Positions 48,701-64,000 are shown, numbered from the stretch's first letter. The stretch: DNA of 64,000 bases from Albula goreensis (GCA_022829145.1 CM040744.1:3005001-3069000), one strand, 5' to 3'. Notes: generated by a model not told the origin, from the sequence alone. Numbers and translations: made by a program.

Positions 48701-51700
48701 AATAATAAAATAAGTCCAAACTTAAATGGAAAGGACGGAAACCAAACGGAAGAGTAATTTAATAGGCTATATGTTTTTCATGAATGCCTGTCTATGAGGC
48801 CTTCCAAAGCGTTCGATGTTTCGTGTAGGCTACTGCATTAAGCCCTAAACAGAAGATATTTCAATTATTTTCAGTTTAATTGATTTTCATTTTGTAGGCT
48901 ACTGAAAGCATGTTGGACCAGGTACTTTGGTTGCCTCTAATTGGATTCCCCTCGAATACCAATTAGTTACCGGATCGGAACATTTATAAAGATGCATCAT
49001 CAAAGGAAAAAATATACGAGCCCTCGCGCTGGGGGCGTGCGCGCGAGATGGGCTGGAAGGGCTGTGCCACCTGACATGCCAATGACCCACAGAGACCTGG
49101 CTGGGACATCTTTGAGGATCGTTTTCCCAGAATATTGCTCTTTAGATGTAAATTAAAGTCTTCGTGTTCTTTTTATTCCTTCCCTTTTGGAAAAAAGTTT
49201 CATATGACGATTCTAAATAGTTCTAAATAGTTAAAAAAATGTAATTGGTTGTTTGTCCGATGCTTTCCTCGCAGCGGATGGATGTTGCAGGTCATTCTAG
49301 ATAAATCCCTTACCAGTAAATTGGGTTAATTTATTTAATTACAGCTTTAGTCATCATCATCAACAACATCAATATTATTTATATCGTAATAAACAGAGTA
49401 TAAAAATGTAATTTTATTGATGAGCTGACTGCCAGGGGTTGCACTTTAAGATTTAACAAATAAAATAGCCTTTATAAACAGAGAGAGAGACTCCATTTCT
49501 ACGTGTGAGGAAGACTAAAGCACGCTCCACTTAATGGATAATTGCATTTCCATAATTCAATATAATTAATTAAACAATCCTTTCCCTTGTAGTGCGTGAG
49601 TGTTCAGCGTTACGGTGCGCGTCCCCAATTTACTGATTATCGTTCGGAGTGCCAGAGTGAATCGCGCCCTTTTCCCCGTCACTCGGAGGCTGTGCGTAGA
49701 AACACTCTGTTCCTGTTCTCCATCTCCCCGCAAACACCGCGGCGGCCATTAGGCCCGACGGAGCCGTAATTACAGCGCACTCTGGTCGCTTGACTTGTTC
49801 TCCAGACTGTAAGCGCAGCCGACCACGCTAAGAGCATTTAAATAGCGAGAGAACGAAAAGAGGAACAACTCTAGCTGTTCTGCTTGAATGTTCACTCTAC
49901 ATAGTGCATTCTAAACCTAGTTACAGCCGGCAGTCTTGCCGGTCGTTGGCTAGTTTTTGTTGTTGCCTCTTACCTTCACTAGCTTACAGTGTAGAGGAAG
50001 ATAGGACCTGAACAATCTGAGATGTATGCATTATCAAATACAAAACTGAATATATTAACATAAAACTGTAGTATGTATGTAGATTTTTATGTGTGGGTAT
50101 AGAAAATATATGTGTGTGTATCTAGATAAATGTGGTAATTGCTGCCAGACCCCTTTCACTTACTTCATGGACCCTGGCGTATGTTTCCTTTTCTTCCAAC
50201 TGCAACTGCAACCACTGCAGTTTTACAGGAAGGGAACTGTTCTCATTTTCTTATTGCAATGGTGTTAATGTGCACTGGGGGGAGAATCTGACATCTTAAA
50301 CCACATTATATCAGAAATAATTCTGTGTACCTTGAAGAGTAAATGTCCATGAAAAAATCAGCCAATCAATTCATGAAGTCAGAATTCCTTTTTCGTCCAG
50401 TACAAGTACTGAATGTGTGCGTACAGAATTTGTGTGACCTTTGCATGTGTGGTTGACTTTCTGATAGTAGCAATTCTTTCCCAACCAATTCTGTTCCTGC
50501 ATGGCGGTGGAAGGCATTTCAGTCAGCAGTAAAACCGCGGCAGTTTACAGATAATACATGATATTGTTTAAATAATCAATGGAATGGGTAGTTGTGTCCA
50601 CCAGAGGGGTTCTTTGTGTGTAATCACAGGGGAACCCTTTGTGATACGAATACAGCTATTTATGAACCATCTGGTAACACGGAATAATAACGCTTCATTA
50701 ATGGTTCCAGGACCAAAACATTTCCCAATAAAAAAACTTGCTTTTGGTGCTATCTAGGACCTTTTTAAGACCATATTCTTGAATAATTTTATTTCCTCTC
50801 TAGACCCTGAATTGTAAAAGAACAGACCCATTAAAACGCTCACAATCATGAGGCCAGAAGAGGGGTGAGAATGCAAATGGAGTTTAAAAAGTCAACACAT
50901 TTTAACGTCCTGGCTCCTCTGGGTTTATTTCTGAAAGCCACCCCTGACAGCGAAGGCACCATAAAGACAGAGTGCAGACTGCTGCTCTTTTGCAATTTTT
51001 TAAGAAGCGCACTGAAGAAATACCTTTTTTGGCAGAACATGTTCAAAATTGATATAATTATTTCATACAGTAGCCTAAGTAAATGAGCCAGGCTATAGAA
51101 ACGGGTCAGAAGAAATGGCAGCAATTTCTGAATCCCATTGTGAACTTGTCATCTTTTATTCCTCTGTTCGGGGGTAATGAGCTTTTTCATTAATTCCTTT
51201 AACATTGCACTGGGGGCAGAACAGGAGGTGGGGGGGGGAGCGCCATTCTCCCTGTACCTCTTGCCATTTTTACTCCAAGTGAATGACGCAGCTCCTTGTT
51301 TCCGTGAGCAACCTCCAGTGCTCGGCAGAGTGCTCATGTTACCATTTTTTTTGGCCCCCATTCATGTGTATGCTCTAAGAGCTCAAACCCAAAGGCAGAA
51401 GAGGAGAAGCTGCGGGGAAAAAGCGGTGTTTTTCCGATGTACGTCGCTAGCGTCGCACATTGTCATTTCGTTTTCTTGTCGCGGTGGGCAAAGTTCGCCT
51501 GGAGGGTGACATGTTCAACTGCTCGCTTGCGTTGTGCCACAATACAGACTTTCTGATGTGAAGTCAGGCACCAGGCCGCCCCGTTCAATTAAAATGTAAC
51601 ATCTAAACCCACCATTGCATATCATTGGTGGCTATGTATACACCAGCAAAGAAGTAACCAATAGGCAGGTAAACTACATTCAACTACAAACCACAATAAG

Positions 51701-54700
51701 GGCCAAATAAGCCGGTCTCATTCATAGACACAATGTCAGTCTAAGGCCAGTAGGTATTGGCACAAGAATCGCAAAATTCACATTGCTTTATTGACATACT
51801 GCTTCAAATGCATCATTATAGTTATTTGGTAGACAAACGGCACTAATGTAGCATTTGAGACAGGCAGCCAGTGCAGCAATGTGAATATCCTGTATTAGAT
51901 CAGTCCACCATCTGAATTAGTGAAATTCTGAGATTCAGATGATAGTATTGTATATGAACAATTAACACCTGCAACACACACACAAAAATATTCTATACCC
52001 ACACAGAAAGGAAGACACCTTTGTTCTAAATATTTACATACAAGAGATATTTGAATATAAATATGTATACTTAATAAAATATGTAAATATATACATATAG
52101 TAGAACCAGGCCTGAACTCCTAAAGTGTAGAGATTCTAAATGATCTAAATTAGCTGACTGGATAAGAAGATGAATGGGACATTTTGAGGGGCCGATGCGT
52201 GCGAGTTTCCCCCTAATGCTTCTCTCAGGCCGGGCCATTTACGAAAAGCATGCAGAATTCAAAGAAAACAAGCCACTCTGAATTTTCACTACGCCATCTA
52301 TTAGGGGCCATAAATTACAGCCCCCGGACATTAGTTTGGATTGACAAGGTATGTTTGTCTAAAAATAAAGACAAAAAAAGGGAAAAAGGCGAGAGTAAAA
52401 CGCACCCAGAGAAAAACATTAGAGAAATTAGCACTGTGCCTTCCTCCACTTCCCGCCCTCTCTCACGCAATTTGGAAGTATTCGTCCCTGCGAGTTAAAT
52501 ACCCTTTTAGCTCTTGTGGTGATTAAGCATAATGCCTGAAACAGCAGGCGCATAAAAGATTTTTGAAAAAAAAAAAAAAATCCCAAATTGCTTCAATTAT
52601 TTTTATTGAATATTTTCATTTCTTCTGTAATAATTAATTTAGGCCCAGAAAACTGGAAAACCTGTGACCTTGTCTGAATGTTGAAATCTGCATTTGTGTA
52701 AAAAGGTCAGTCGAATTCTCACCACAGAGAGGGAGAGAAAAAAAACACTTTTAAAAAGAGCTACTTTCAGTGAGGCTGTCTTCACACTGACTCACCCATC
52801 AGTGCCAGAACATTCCGCACAAAATTGGCAGAAAGGTGGTATTTCAAGACAAGCAACATAATGTTTAACATTCATTCTTGTCAAAAAGGCTTTTGCACTA
52901 AATCTTGATTTAAATCAGTTGCTCTGTGTTATGCTGTTCTTCTGTGACAAGCACAGGTACCCTGAATCTGTGGCAGTTTGCCCAAATATATAATGCCCTG
53001 TTTGAAGGGAAGATTATGATTGTGATATTAAAACAGCTAATGTGTAAACCCTAATTGAAACCGCCAGCCATGTATGTATTTTTAATTTTAAGGATCTCCA
53101 CCTGCCACATTGCAGTGGCACGCATGTGCATTAATGGCGCAATAGTGTCTCCTTAAAGAGGATAAAATGGCCTAATCCAATGTGTGCTGATGACCGTGGC
53201 GCTAAGTGCTAACAGGATGCATGTTGAGATGTGTGTGAGTGTGTATGTGTGTGTGTTTAAGACACAAGCACATTTGAGTATGGTGCCGCCACATACTCCT
53301 GTGGTTTCTGTCCCCCTGTGGGCATAATTTCACCGGTTTATGTGCTCGCACAGCCGGTCATTAGGCGGTCTTAAGCACTGGCCTAGTAATTAACAAATAA
53401 CACAGCGATGAAATGCAACGCAGGCTACTAATTAAGATGTTGAACTTGATTAAGGAGTAATTCATCGGTACGGAGAAATCTCATTCGCGCTCACGGAGGC
53501 GCATGATAATGAAGGGGAGAACCGCACGCGGAGGGAGGATGTTTTCCGGAAAATGGCTTCACCAGGGGTTCAGTCTCGCCCAGTGGGGAGCAGCACCCAA
53601 GAGCCCCGCACTTCAACCTGTTTATGGGGACAGGTCTGTTACCCCGAAATCTTGTACAAGGTGGCAGTTATGTTATCAACAAACTTTTTTACAGGGGAAA
53701 GTTCTGTTACCTCAGGTTGTTTGAAGATTTCAACTCTATGTCCCCCATATTTTTCACTAGGCAATTTTGTTCATTCTATAGTGTTTAAATGATATGAAAT
53801 ATCAACGAACATTTTAAAATTTCTTTTCACTTTCAACTGAAACGCTTGAAGGGGTAATTGCTTTTGTAACCTGACTGACTATATGCATGCTCTGAAATCA
53901 TCCACATCATGTACAGTACGACCACGCTTGTTTTAACATTACATCTTAATGAAGCCTGATTTCGAATTACAAATCCTGTATTACAGAGGTGTGCCGCACC
54001 ATTCCTGGAGGGCTGGTGTGTGTGCAGATTTCAGCTTCGACCAATTACGCCAGCTCAATTAGCCAATTAGCAGTGGGCACTGATGCCTACTCACCTGTAG
54101 ATTAGACCATGATAAGATTTTATATATTCGGACACATGAGGGGTCCTCAGCTGTCATCACCAAGCGTATCAATATGTTATTGAAATGTCTTATCTCATAA
54201 ATGGTCTGTCAAAAACAATTAAGTGCAGAAGTTGGCTGAAATCCAGAATGATATGGCCCACCCCGTTCATTTAGTTCTTGCACCACTTTGCTGGGATTAG
54301 GTAGAGCTCTCTCTGATCTCTTTAGCTTTATCTGTCATTTTAAACATTGCCACCATCTCTTCAGAGGAGAAGCACAAAGTTGCTGCATTTGTCTAAATGC
54401 ATTTGCTCAGCTTCCGTGTTGCTTTTCAGAAGAAGTCACAAAGCCCCAGTGTAGGCAGCCTGCCTTAATATCTACTTAATATCACTACTCCACAAGCCCT
54501 GCTCGGTTCAATGTAAATGACTTACATAATTTCAGAAAAACCCCTGTTTAAAATAATTAATAGACCAAAATTATCTGCAGGTTGGTTTAAAAAGTCCCCA
54601 GTGTTTTAAAAGAAGGAAAATAATACTGAATTACAAAACAATCCTTGTCATGAAATGGTGGGTTTAGGCATTAACCTTAAAACCACAAAAAAAAAACAGG

Positions 54701-55270
54701 CAACTAAAGGCAAGTTTGAAATGCCCAACAGGATTTCAGTCGCAGCTCCTCCTGTGAAAGCCCTGTTCCACTGTTTTTAAAAAGTATAAATGAAACAGAA
54801 AATAGTATAAATGTTTAAAAAAAACCATCTGTATGACACTAACATTAATTTCATTTGGTGGATTTTCATAACTGTTGGTTCCAGAAATGACAATGACGTG
54901 TGAATAAGACTGTATTCCCAGTAGCATGACCAAGGGTAAAGAAATTACATTATGTGAAATGCGGCAATCCCAAAGCTGAGGACTCTTCCTTTTAGACCCA
55001 ATGCAAACTCTGATTGGCTACACAAAATTCAAGTTCACACAAAATATACAGTTCTTTTACCTAAAGTGCAGCATCGGTGTAATACGCAGTGAAAATGATA
55101 CTAGCAGGTGATATTCAGTGCACAAATGACAATGTCTGTGTCCAGTATCTACTATCTGTTTTAGGTCTAAAAACCTTTTGCCTAAATTTCACAAAACACA
55201 ATCAATGTGTTAATCCTGTGGATTTGCTGTGAGGTGAACAGACAAATGTACACTTACAACACTTCAAATG
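45780..55270. other. Gene-poor interval between slc28a3 and rmi1
   Basis: No exon could be recognised. TG runs lie at 46370-46490. Several non-repetitive AT-rich blocks with homeodomain-type TAATTA/TTAATTAA cores (45960-46140, 48360-49170, 49540-49870, 52190-52560, 53090-53530) have the texture of conserved regulatory elements. This is an inference from composition only. Confidence 0.4.
54000..54125. repeat. Possible dispersed repeat fragment
   Basis: ATTCCTGGAGGGCTGGTGTG and CAATTACGCCAGCTCAATTAGCC resemble a repeat commonly met in fish and amphibian DNA. Recognised from memory only; ends are not defined. Confidence 0.35.
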
Positions 55271-55279
55271 ATTCATCAG

Positions 55280-55505
55280 TTTATTTTAAGGTTTTTTTAT
55301 TGTAACATTTTAGTTTTATTTATTTTTTTAAAAATGGAACCTCATGTCAAAAACACCATCTTCAGTTTGATTTCCAAACATTCCAGCACAAAACCGGAAA
55401 GCAAGGCTCATCTGTCTGTATCGTGTTCCAGACTCAGGTGATTTACCTCAGTGTGCAGTGTTACCTGGCCCAGGTATAGCGCAGCGTTTAGGGTTGTGGT
55501 CCAGC
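55280..55505 (-). terminator. rmi1 3' UTR with poly(A) signals
   Basis: On the minus strand, AATAAA occurs at about 55280-55285 and again near 55315-55324, roughly 185-225 bp after the rmi1 stop codon. Either could serve as the cleavage signal. Confidence 0.5.
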
Positions 55506-57281
55506 TTAGTTTTGTGCACGCCGGTAGTGGACACGGTTCTTCAGCTCTTGGCAGGTGTCAGACGTGACCTCATCAGCACGCAAAACCACGCCGGTGACAG
55601 AGGTGGGGTCATACTGTAGAGTCATCAGGTGGCACGTGTCCACCAGCTCGCGCTGGCACCTCTGCATGGCCTCCTGCACCTCCCGCCGGCCCTCCGGAGA
55701 CCTCCGCAGTACACGCGACTCCGTGGCCGTGAGCCCGATCAGGCCAGCCAGCATGCCGTCCGACAGCCGCACGTCCAGGAAGCCGCTGCCATCGCTGATG
55801 GTGGCACTCACCTGCCAGGCACCTGAGCTGCTCTGCAGGCTGCTCAGCAGAGTCAGGATGAAGGCCTTCACCTTCACCTGCACACTCTCACCTGTTCCCC
55901 CCTTAGGCAACGTACACAGGTAGGTGAAGGGAGAAGTGCTTGAGTCTGTTGACGCAGTTGAATCAGTGGTGGTCAAATCTACTACATCTGCTCCCAATGT
56001 CTTGGTGCCCCGAACTTCATCTGGCCGGCCAGGACCACGGTCCGAGTTTGTGTGACGGGAGGAAGGTTCTGTTGGTGACTGGTGTTTCTCTTCTCCCAAC
56101 CTGGGCCGTCCCGCCCCACTGAAAGCAGCCGATCTACCCTGAGGTCCAACAGGTGAAGCCCTTACAGCGACCTGATCTCTTTTCTCCAGGCCAATAAACA
56201 CGTTCTGCAGGCAGGGCCCTGCCCTAGAACCCACCTCCTCCAACACAGGCCCCTCCTCCACTACCATAGGCTCCTCCTCCACTAACCCAGGCTCCGCCTC
56301 CACAGGAGGATCAGGCTCCTGGAAGATGACGCTGTCCAGCTCATCCAGCGGGATGTCGTCAAAGTCCTCATCCATGTCGTGAGGGGCGACAGGGTCATGG
56401 CTGGGGGCGGGGCTGGGTGTGAGGAGTGAGCTTGGTGCCCTCTCGGCAGCACTGCCGCGATACGACCAGTCCGAAACCTCGCTCCGGCTGCCATAACCGC
56501 TTTCCACTGTGGCCGCTGCCTCCAGGCTGGCCAGCAGCTCCTCATCAGAAAAGCCTTCATCTCCTTGGTGAGGCTCTGCCCCCTGCTCCTGGGCCCCGCC
56601 GCCACCTTCCTGAGCCCCCTCCCCCTGGGGTTCATCCTCAGGGAGCCCCAGGACCCGGCAGAGCACCTTCCCCTGCGAGTTCGCCTCCTTCAGTTCCTCT
56701 ACCTCCCCCCCTAGCACCCTGATGTTCCCTTGCTCCAGCAGAAGCACCCCCAGCCTGCACGCTATCACCCCCTGCAGGAGCAGCTTGGTGCCGGGCGGAA
56801 GGTCAGGTCTAAGGGCCGGGATTGCTCGGTACTCGAGGGCCTCCAGGTCCTGCACACCATCCGTTATCTTTAGCATTAGCATGCGCGCTGGAGCCGCCTC
56901 CCAGGGCCGCTGGGTGGGCTGCGTCACCGCCGACACCTGGTCATTACCGCCGGCCGTACCCTTCACCTGCTGCAGCTGTGCGTATGCCGGGCGGCTGACG
57001 TCCAGCATGGAGTCTACCTGCACGCAGTAGCTACCGCTCAGCTCCACCTTCGTGGTCTGGCCCAGGTGGGCAGGGAGGACCGGGTGTTGCAGATCCCGCA
57101 AATCCGTCAGCAGCCACTGCTCCAGAACCTGCTGGTTCACCTCGGCCTGTGACACAGGCGGACCCCCGGCCTCCTGCACCACCCAGCCCACGCACGCCTC
57201 CAGCCAGGCCTGGGGCACTCGCACCTGCCAGGTGGAGCTCAGCCACTCCTCGGCTCTCTGCCACACGCCCCGTCCACTCAT
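55506..57281 (-). CDS. rmi1: rmi1, RecQ-mediated genome instability protein 1
   Basis: RMI1 is the OB-fold subunit of the BLM-TopIIIa-RMI dissolvasome, which resolves double Holliday junctions without crossover in the nucleus. One uninterrupted exon codes 591 residues (human 625, also a single coding exon). The start is the ATG at 57279-57281: MSGRGVWQRAEEWL aligns residue for residue with human MNVTSIALRAETWL; the longer open frame begins only with GTG. Visible blocks are VPQAWLEACVGWV, NQQVLEQWLLTDLRDLQHPV, PWEAAPARMLMLKITDG, DLPPGTKLLLQG, RLGVLLLEQGNIRVLGGEVE (OB1), an acidic low-complexity middle with SDEELLASLE, and a C-terminal OB fold (VQVKVKAFILTLLSSLQSSS, CQRELVDTCHLMTLQYDPTS). The middle is divergent, as usual in this family. 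Confidence 0.97.
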   Translation of the reverse strand: MSGRGVWQRAEEWLSSTWQVRVPQAWLEACVGWVVQEAGGPPVSQAEVNQQVLEQWLLTDLRDLQHPVLPAHLGQTTKVELSGSYCVQVDSMLDVSRPAYAQLQQVKGTAGGNDQVSAVTQPTQRPWEAAPARMLMLKITDGVQDLEALEYRAIPALRPDLPPGTKLLLQGVIACRLGVLLLEQGNIRVLGGEVEELKEANSQGKVLCRVLGLPEDEPQGEGAQEGGGGAQEQGAEPHQGDEGFSDEELLASLEAAATVESGYGSRSEVSDWSYRGSAAERAPSSLLTPSPAPSHDPVAPHDMDEDFDDIPLDELDSVIFQEPDPPVEAEPGLVEEEPMVVEEGPVLEEVGSRAGPCLQNVFIGLEKRDQVAVRASPVGPQGRSAAFSGAGRPRLGEEKHQSPTEPSSRHTNSDRGPGRPDEVRGTKTLGADVVDLTTTDSTASTDSSTSPFTYLCTLPKGGTGESVQVKVKAFILTLLSSLQSSSGAWQVSATISDGSGFLDVRLSDGMLAGLIGLTATESRVLRRSPEGRREVQEAMQRCQRELVDTCHLMTLQYDPTSVTGVVLRADEVTSDTCQELKNRVHYRRAQN

Positions 57282-57312
57282 CCTCTCCAAAAAAACCACT
57301 GGCACGCTGCTG

Positions 57313-57342
57313 TCACTCACTAGACTGGGCCGATTTCATCAT
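57313..57342 (-). other. rmi1 upstream ORF
   Basis: Just inside the acceptor of rmi1's second exon, two ATGs open a nine-codon frame (MMKSAQSSE) that stops 31 bp before the rmi1 ATG, in another frame. It could lower translation. That is an inference. Confidence 0.5.
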
Positions 57343-57862
57343 CCCTGGGGATAAAACAAGTTTGTATGTTTACAGTTAACCTTCCTTCACATTGTGGTTT
57401 AAGAATAAGTTTAGCTAAATTGCAAATTAGTGATAACCACAAACTTGAGAGGGTTTATTCCTCCAAGATGTGCCCCATTTTAGGTAGTCAGCTTGTGTAA
57501 GGCTGGTCAGAACACTTAAGCCAATTCTGAATCATCTATATCTTGTTGCTTCGAGTAATGTCTTCATCGAAAATTAACATACATCATCAATTAAATTTTT
57601 AATAACCGTATTTAGTGGGTTCAATCACCACTGAAAACTTACACTTGTTTGTGCAAATCAAACCCGAAGCCATTTCTTGAGTTAACCTCCTAATTTTGCT
57701 ATGCAGTTGTCTGTAGCTAACTTCACTCTACCTAAACAAGTCATAACATGACGTTAGCTAGTAAGTAAAACATAACATTACGGCTTTCTTAATGATAACT
57801 ACATACAAAACATTTACAGTTCGCTACCCACTGTTAAGTAATTTGCTAGCTACGGTACTTAC

Positions 57863-57960
57863 AACAAAAGGCTGAAAAGATCTTCAGCATAACAAAATTA
57901 AGATGAATGTAAATTTCTCATCCCAGTCTGCTTCTACTGCACGGACTTGCCAGGGCGCCA
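57863..57960 (-). other. rmi1: rmi1 non-coding first exon
   Basis: The minus strand has a strong donor (GTT|GTAAGT at 57857-57862) that pairs with the acceptor TATCCCCAG (57345-57352) upstream of the coding exon. The 5' limit is uncertain; CpG-bearing sequence (CAGGGCGCC) lies near 57955. Confidence 0.6.
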
Positions 57961-58440
57961 AAATGTGAGTAGAACCACGCGAGAGAGTTCAGTGTAAAAG
58001 CTCGCTGGGTGAGTTAGCTAGCTAGCATTTAAGGGGCGTTACCATGTTTATTAGTATTTGTATGGGAATAAATAAGTCTCAGTAATGTGTAGGTTTACTT
58101 AATCTTGAGTAAGTGAATCTCGCACATACACTTCGCAAAGCATGCACAGAATATAGTAACAGGTTTGATGGATGGCTCTGCTTAAACGCTGCACAGACGC
58201 TAGGAACTCATTTCACATCAACCAAACACGCTAGCTGTAAGAGGAAGGGGTGACGTGCTACGAGAACGTCTGAGTGACAGTTTCACTATCCAATCGATAA
58301 AGAGGTTTTTCGTCTCTAAGTCAAGCGCCGCCAATCAGAGAACAGAACCAGTCGTGAGGACGATTCTTTGATAGCATCAAAGATCAGTAGCTTTGCTTTT
58401 AGAGTGGGACGTGAAGGAGCTAAGACGGGGTGTACGGCAA
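57955..58440. promoter_or_regulatory. Probable rmi1/hnrnpk bidirectional promoter
   Basis: This lies between the divergent 5' ends of rmi1 and hnrnpk. It contains CCAAT boxes in both orientations or close variants (GCCAATCAGAG near 58330, TCCAATCGAT near 58290) and CpG-bearing sequence, with no TATA box. In human the two genes are also head to head with transcription starts very close together. Confidence 0.5.
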
Positions 58441-60362
58441 GGTTCGTAGCAAAAAGTATACCTAAATTAATCGTTAAGTTATACAAAAAACTTGGTTTAC
58501 ATTTATGAATAGTACAGCGATAGTATGAACCAACATGTTACGATAATTTTAACATTACACTATTAGACTGCGCCAGTTACATGTTTCAGTTTGCTAAATG
58601 CTACCTAGTGTTAGCTAGCCACATTGTGCATGTTCTTCGGCCCGACACAAAACAATGTAATTTCACTTATAGCATTTTGGTTTTAGTCATGTAATTGGAA
58701 ACATTCTGATAAATTAATTCATGCTAAGTGTCTGGCCAAGGTAAACAACCAGCTACGAAATATGTGGAACTATTAAAAGAACAGAGTAGCCATCTATGAC
58801 TAGCTTTTAGCGAATCGAGTTAATGAGCATCACACTGTTGGTCTGCTAAAGGTAGGCCTTCCTGGGTTAAAAGGATTTCCAGTGACTGTGGTGTACTTTC
58901 ACTTTTAAAACCAACTATGCTGCCAAGAGCAGCTGAGCTGTTATCCTTAGCTCACTGCTGCATGTTGAGATTGTAACGTTAGTGCTGTTGTTGATCACGA
59001 TGGCCATTTAACTTTAGCTTTGTGTCAGGCTGCAAACCCCGACTTTTGTTTGAACGCTTTCAGGCCTAGCTAGCAGTGGATCTGAATCATTAGCTTACAG
59101 TGTTTCGAAACAAGCCAGATAAGCTTACATTAAACGATGCAATATTGAATACATTAACAGCAGGATGAGCATTAATTGCATTAGATGCATGTCGACATGA
59201 AGTAAAACCATTCTCAAATTATATGTGAGACTACGGCGGTCGCCATAATTTGGTTGGTAACGTTTAAACTGCAGGTAAGATTGAAGGCTAGCTCAGCTAA
59301 CGTTAGTTTTCCTAAACACTGACTACCAATCAAGTCTATTTTACACAGCCATTTCACGGGGAAGTACGGTGGAAAAACGTCCCTATATCTGTTGAGCTAT
59401 TGTACGTAGCAGTAGCAAATGGCTAATGTTAACGAGATTGCTAATCACTCGAGAAACAATGCTTCCTGTCTCCATTGTATCTTGGGTAGTTGGCCGGCGG
59501 TCTCAACACAATGGCAAGAAAGCTACCTGTGGACGGTACTCCTAATCGACATGAAATGTTTTTAGCACACAGTGCTTCATTCGCTAGCTAGAGTAGTATC
59601 TTACAGCAACGTGATCGTGCTTTGCCCTGAGCGGAAGACTCTGATGACCAGTGTACTAAAATATCAGTGTGACTTCATGTAGCTGTAAGATCCGTGTTGA
59701 AATTAAAATGATTTGTTGCTCTGAATGCCAATTGTTCTCTTTGCTTGTAGTCCTCTGGTGATTTGGCTTAATTTGCAGTTGTATTTTATTCAGTTTGCAA
59801 TTGTGTTTTAAGATTTCTCACACTGTACAATAGTTCTTCTTAATGAGCATTGTGGTTGTTTATCAAGTGCCGCTCAGCTTAGTGTATACAATTAAGGTCC
59901 AGTCTCTGAAGCAAGATAACCACTTGAATGTCCAACAGAGATGTATCTTGTGTCAAAATCTGTTACAGTTGCGAGTTGCTGACCGTCTGTAGTACTCATC
60001 CTACCACATCCGAACAGATGTGTATTTGACTTATTAGCATAGAAGATCCGGTTATAATTTTTACCCGGTGCTGGTCATATGTACCACACCCGCGGGGTCC
60101 GTGTTCGGCTGCAACTTAAGACACCGTTGCTGTTTCGTGTCGTGATAGGTTGGAGCAGCTATTGGAGGCCGCTGTAGTTCCGCCCACGACACGCCCCATT
60201 CGAGCGGCTTAAATAGAGGTGAGCCGGTGAGGTTGATTCAGTTTCTCCGGTCGGGAGATTGAGAGATTTTTGGGGGGGTACGACCTCACTCGCGATGTTT
60301 CCTCACAGAAGCTGGGTGACGGAGAGAGGAGCTGCGCTTCATTTCACTGCGTCTAAAGGACA
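58441..60362 (+). other. hnrnpk 5' region, non-coding exons or intron
   Basis: AT-rich sequence with many GCTAGC/TTAGCTA motifs. Near 60180-60250 is a GC-box-rich stretch (CCGCCCACGACACGCCCC) with CTTAAATAG and a possible donor GAG|GTGAGC. A possible acceptor, TTTCCTCACAG, lies just before AAGCTGGGTGACGG at 60311. The exact 5' UTR structure cannot be fixed. Confidence 0.4.
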
Positions 60363-63445
<3,083 letters not shown>

Positions 63446-64000
63446 GTATGTTCCAGGTTACTCCGTCACTGCCTGATTAGAACAGAACAAATGTGTCTTT
63501 TTTTTTTTATATTTATAATCTGCCTTTTTATTTTCATTTCATTTCAGTTATTTGACATTATTGCAGTAACATTCTCCCCTCCCACCCCCACTCCCCCCTT
63601 TTTCAGCAGCAGTGTGACTTTTTATCTGTTGTATTTCTGTCTCTCTCCACCCCCCCCCCCTTCCCCCATTACACCTCTTCATTTCGGCCTTTGTGTGTCA
63701 CTTCGCCCCTCCCTCTCTGAGCCCTCCCACTTCCTCACATTCACTGTGGAAGGAGCGCAGCTTGAAGTGTTGCTGCATCGCTGTTGGTGTTTATTTAATT
63801 TTTTTTTTATTTTTGTTTTGCGTTATTGTTGGATTTTTTTTTTTTAGGATGCCTTTCTTGCTGTGTTCTTGTGGAGGGGCCCCCCCTCCTCTCCTCACCT
63901 CTCCTCCTCTGCGTCTCCCCAGCACTCTCCATAAATCACCTGTACTTCATGATCTCCATAGACACTCTAGCCCCCCCCATCTCTCACCCCACCCTCACTC
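63446..64000 (+). other. hnrnpk intron, pyrimidine-rich, to window end
   Basis: Long T and C runs (63497-63510, 63647-63665, 63797-63845). The next KH1 exon (human ILSISAD...) is not found before the window ends. Confidence 0.6.

Noticed and set aside
55506-57320. rmi1 start at 57320
   Set aside because: The codon there is GTG; the ATG at 57281 aligns with the human start.

Overview
This is nuclear DNA of a ray-finned fish, almost certainly a teleost. The genes are split into short exons with GT/AG borders, the protein pieces match vertebrate families closely, and the non-coding DNA is full of CA/TG microsatellites, minisatellites and fish-type transposons. Four protein genes can be read from the exons: ntrk2 (TrkB neurotrophin receptor, minus strand, 7407-19015, left part missing), slc28a3 (concentrative nucleoside transporter CNT3, plus strand, 31804-43469), rmi1 (RecQ-mediated genome instability 1, minus strand, 55506-57281) and hnrnpk (hnRNP K, plus strand, from 60363, runs off the right end). 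From established knowledge, human 9q21 carries HNRNPK, RMI1, SLC28A3 and NTRK2 in the same order and relative orientation, so this is a conserved synteny block.

Region by region: 1-7406 is ntrk2 intron, so the kinase exons must lie left of the window. 7407-19015 holds eleven ntrk2 coding exons (signal peptide, leucine-rich repeats, two Ig domains, three tiny juxtamembrane exons, transmembrane exon), with minisatellites touching several splice sites. 19016-31803 is intergenic, with a hAT element (perfect 8-bp target duplication), a 48-bp minisatellite, a Tigger/pogo remnant and the 3' part of a Tx1-like LINE. 31804-43469 is slc28a3 in seventeen coding exons, with a tRNA-derived SINE, several tandem arrays and a Nimb/I-clade LINE in its introns. 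43470-55270 is a long gene-poor interval with a 3' UTR minisatellite, an array of C/EBP-like palindromes and several AT-rich, TAATTA-bearing stretches that look like conserved enhancers. 55506-58440 is rmi1 and its probable shared promoter with hnrnpk. 60363-63445 holds the first four coding exons of hnrnpk, including the first KH-domain GKGG loop.

The genes do not form a pathway: ntrk2 is a neurotrophin receptor, slc28a3 imports nucleosides, rmi1 is a subunit of the BLM dissolvasome, and hnrnpk is an RNA-binding protein. The likely functional link is the head-to-head rmi1/hnrnpk arrangement.

No complete unknown gene system was found. The most unusual signals are: (a) a 36-bp minisatellite that starts at the 5' splice site of a 12-nt ntrk2 microexon and carries nine extra consensus 5' splice sites, with two more arrays at the donors of the Ig exons; (b) an apparent one-base deletion in slc28a3 exon 4; (c) four exactly spaced TTTGCGCAAA palindromes downstream of slc28a3.
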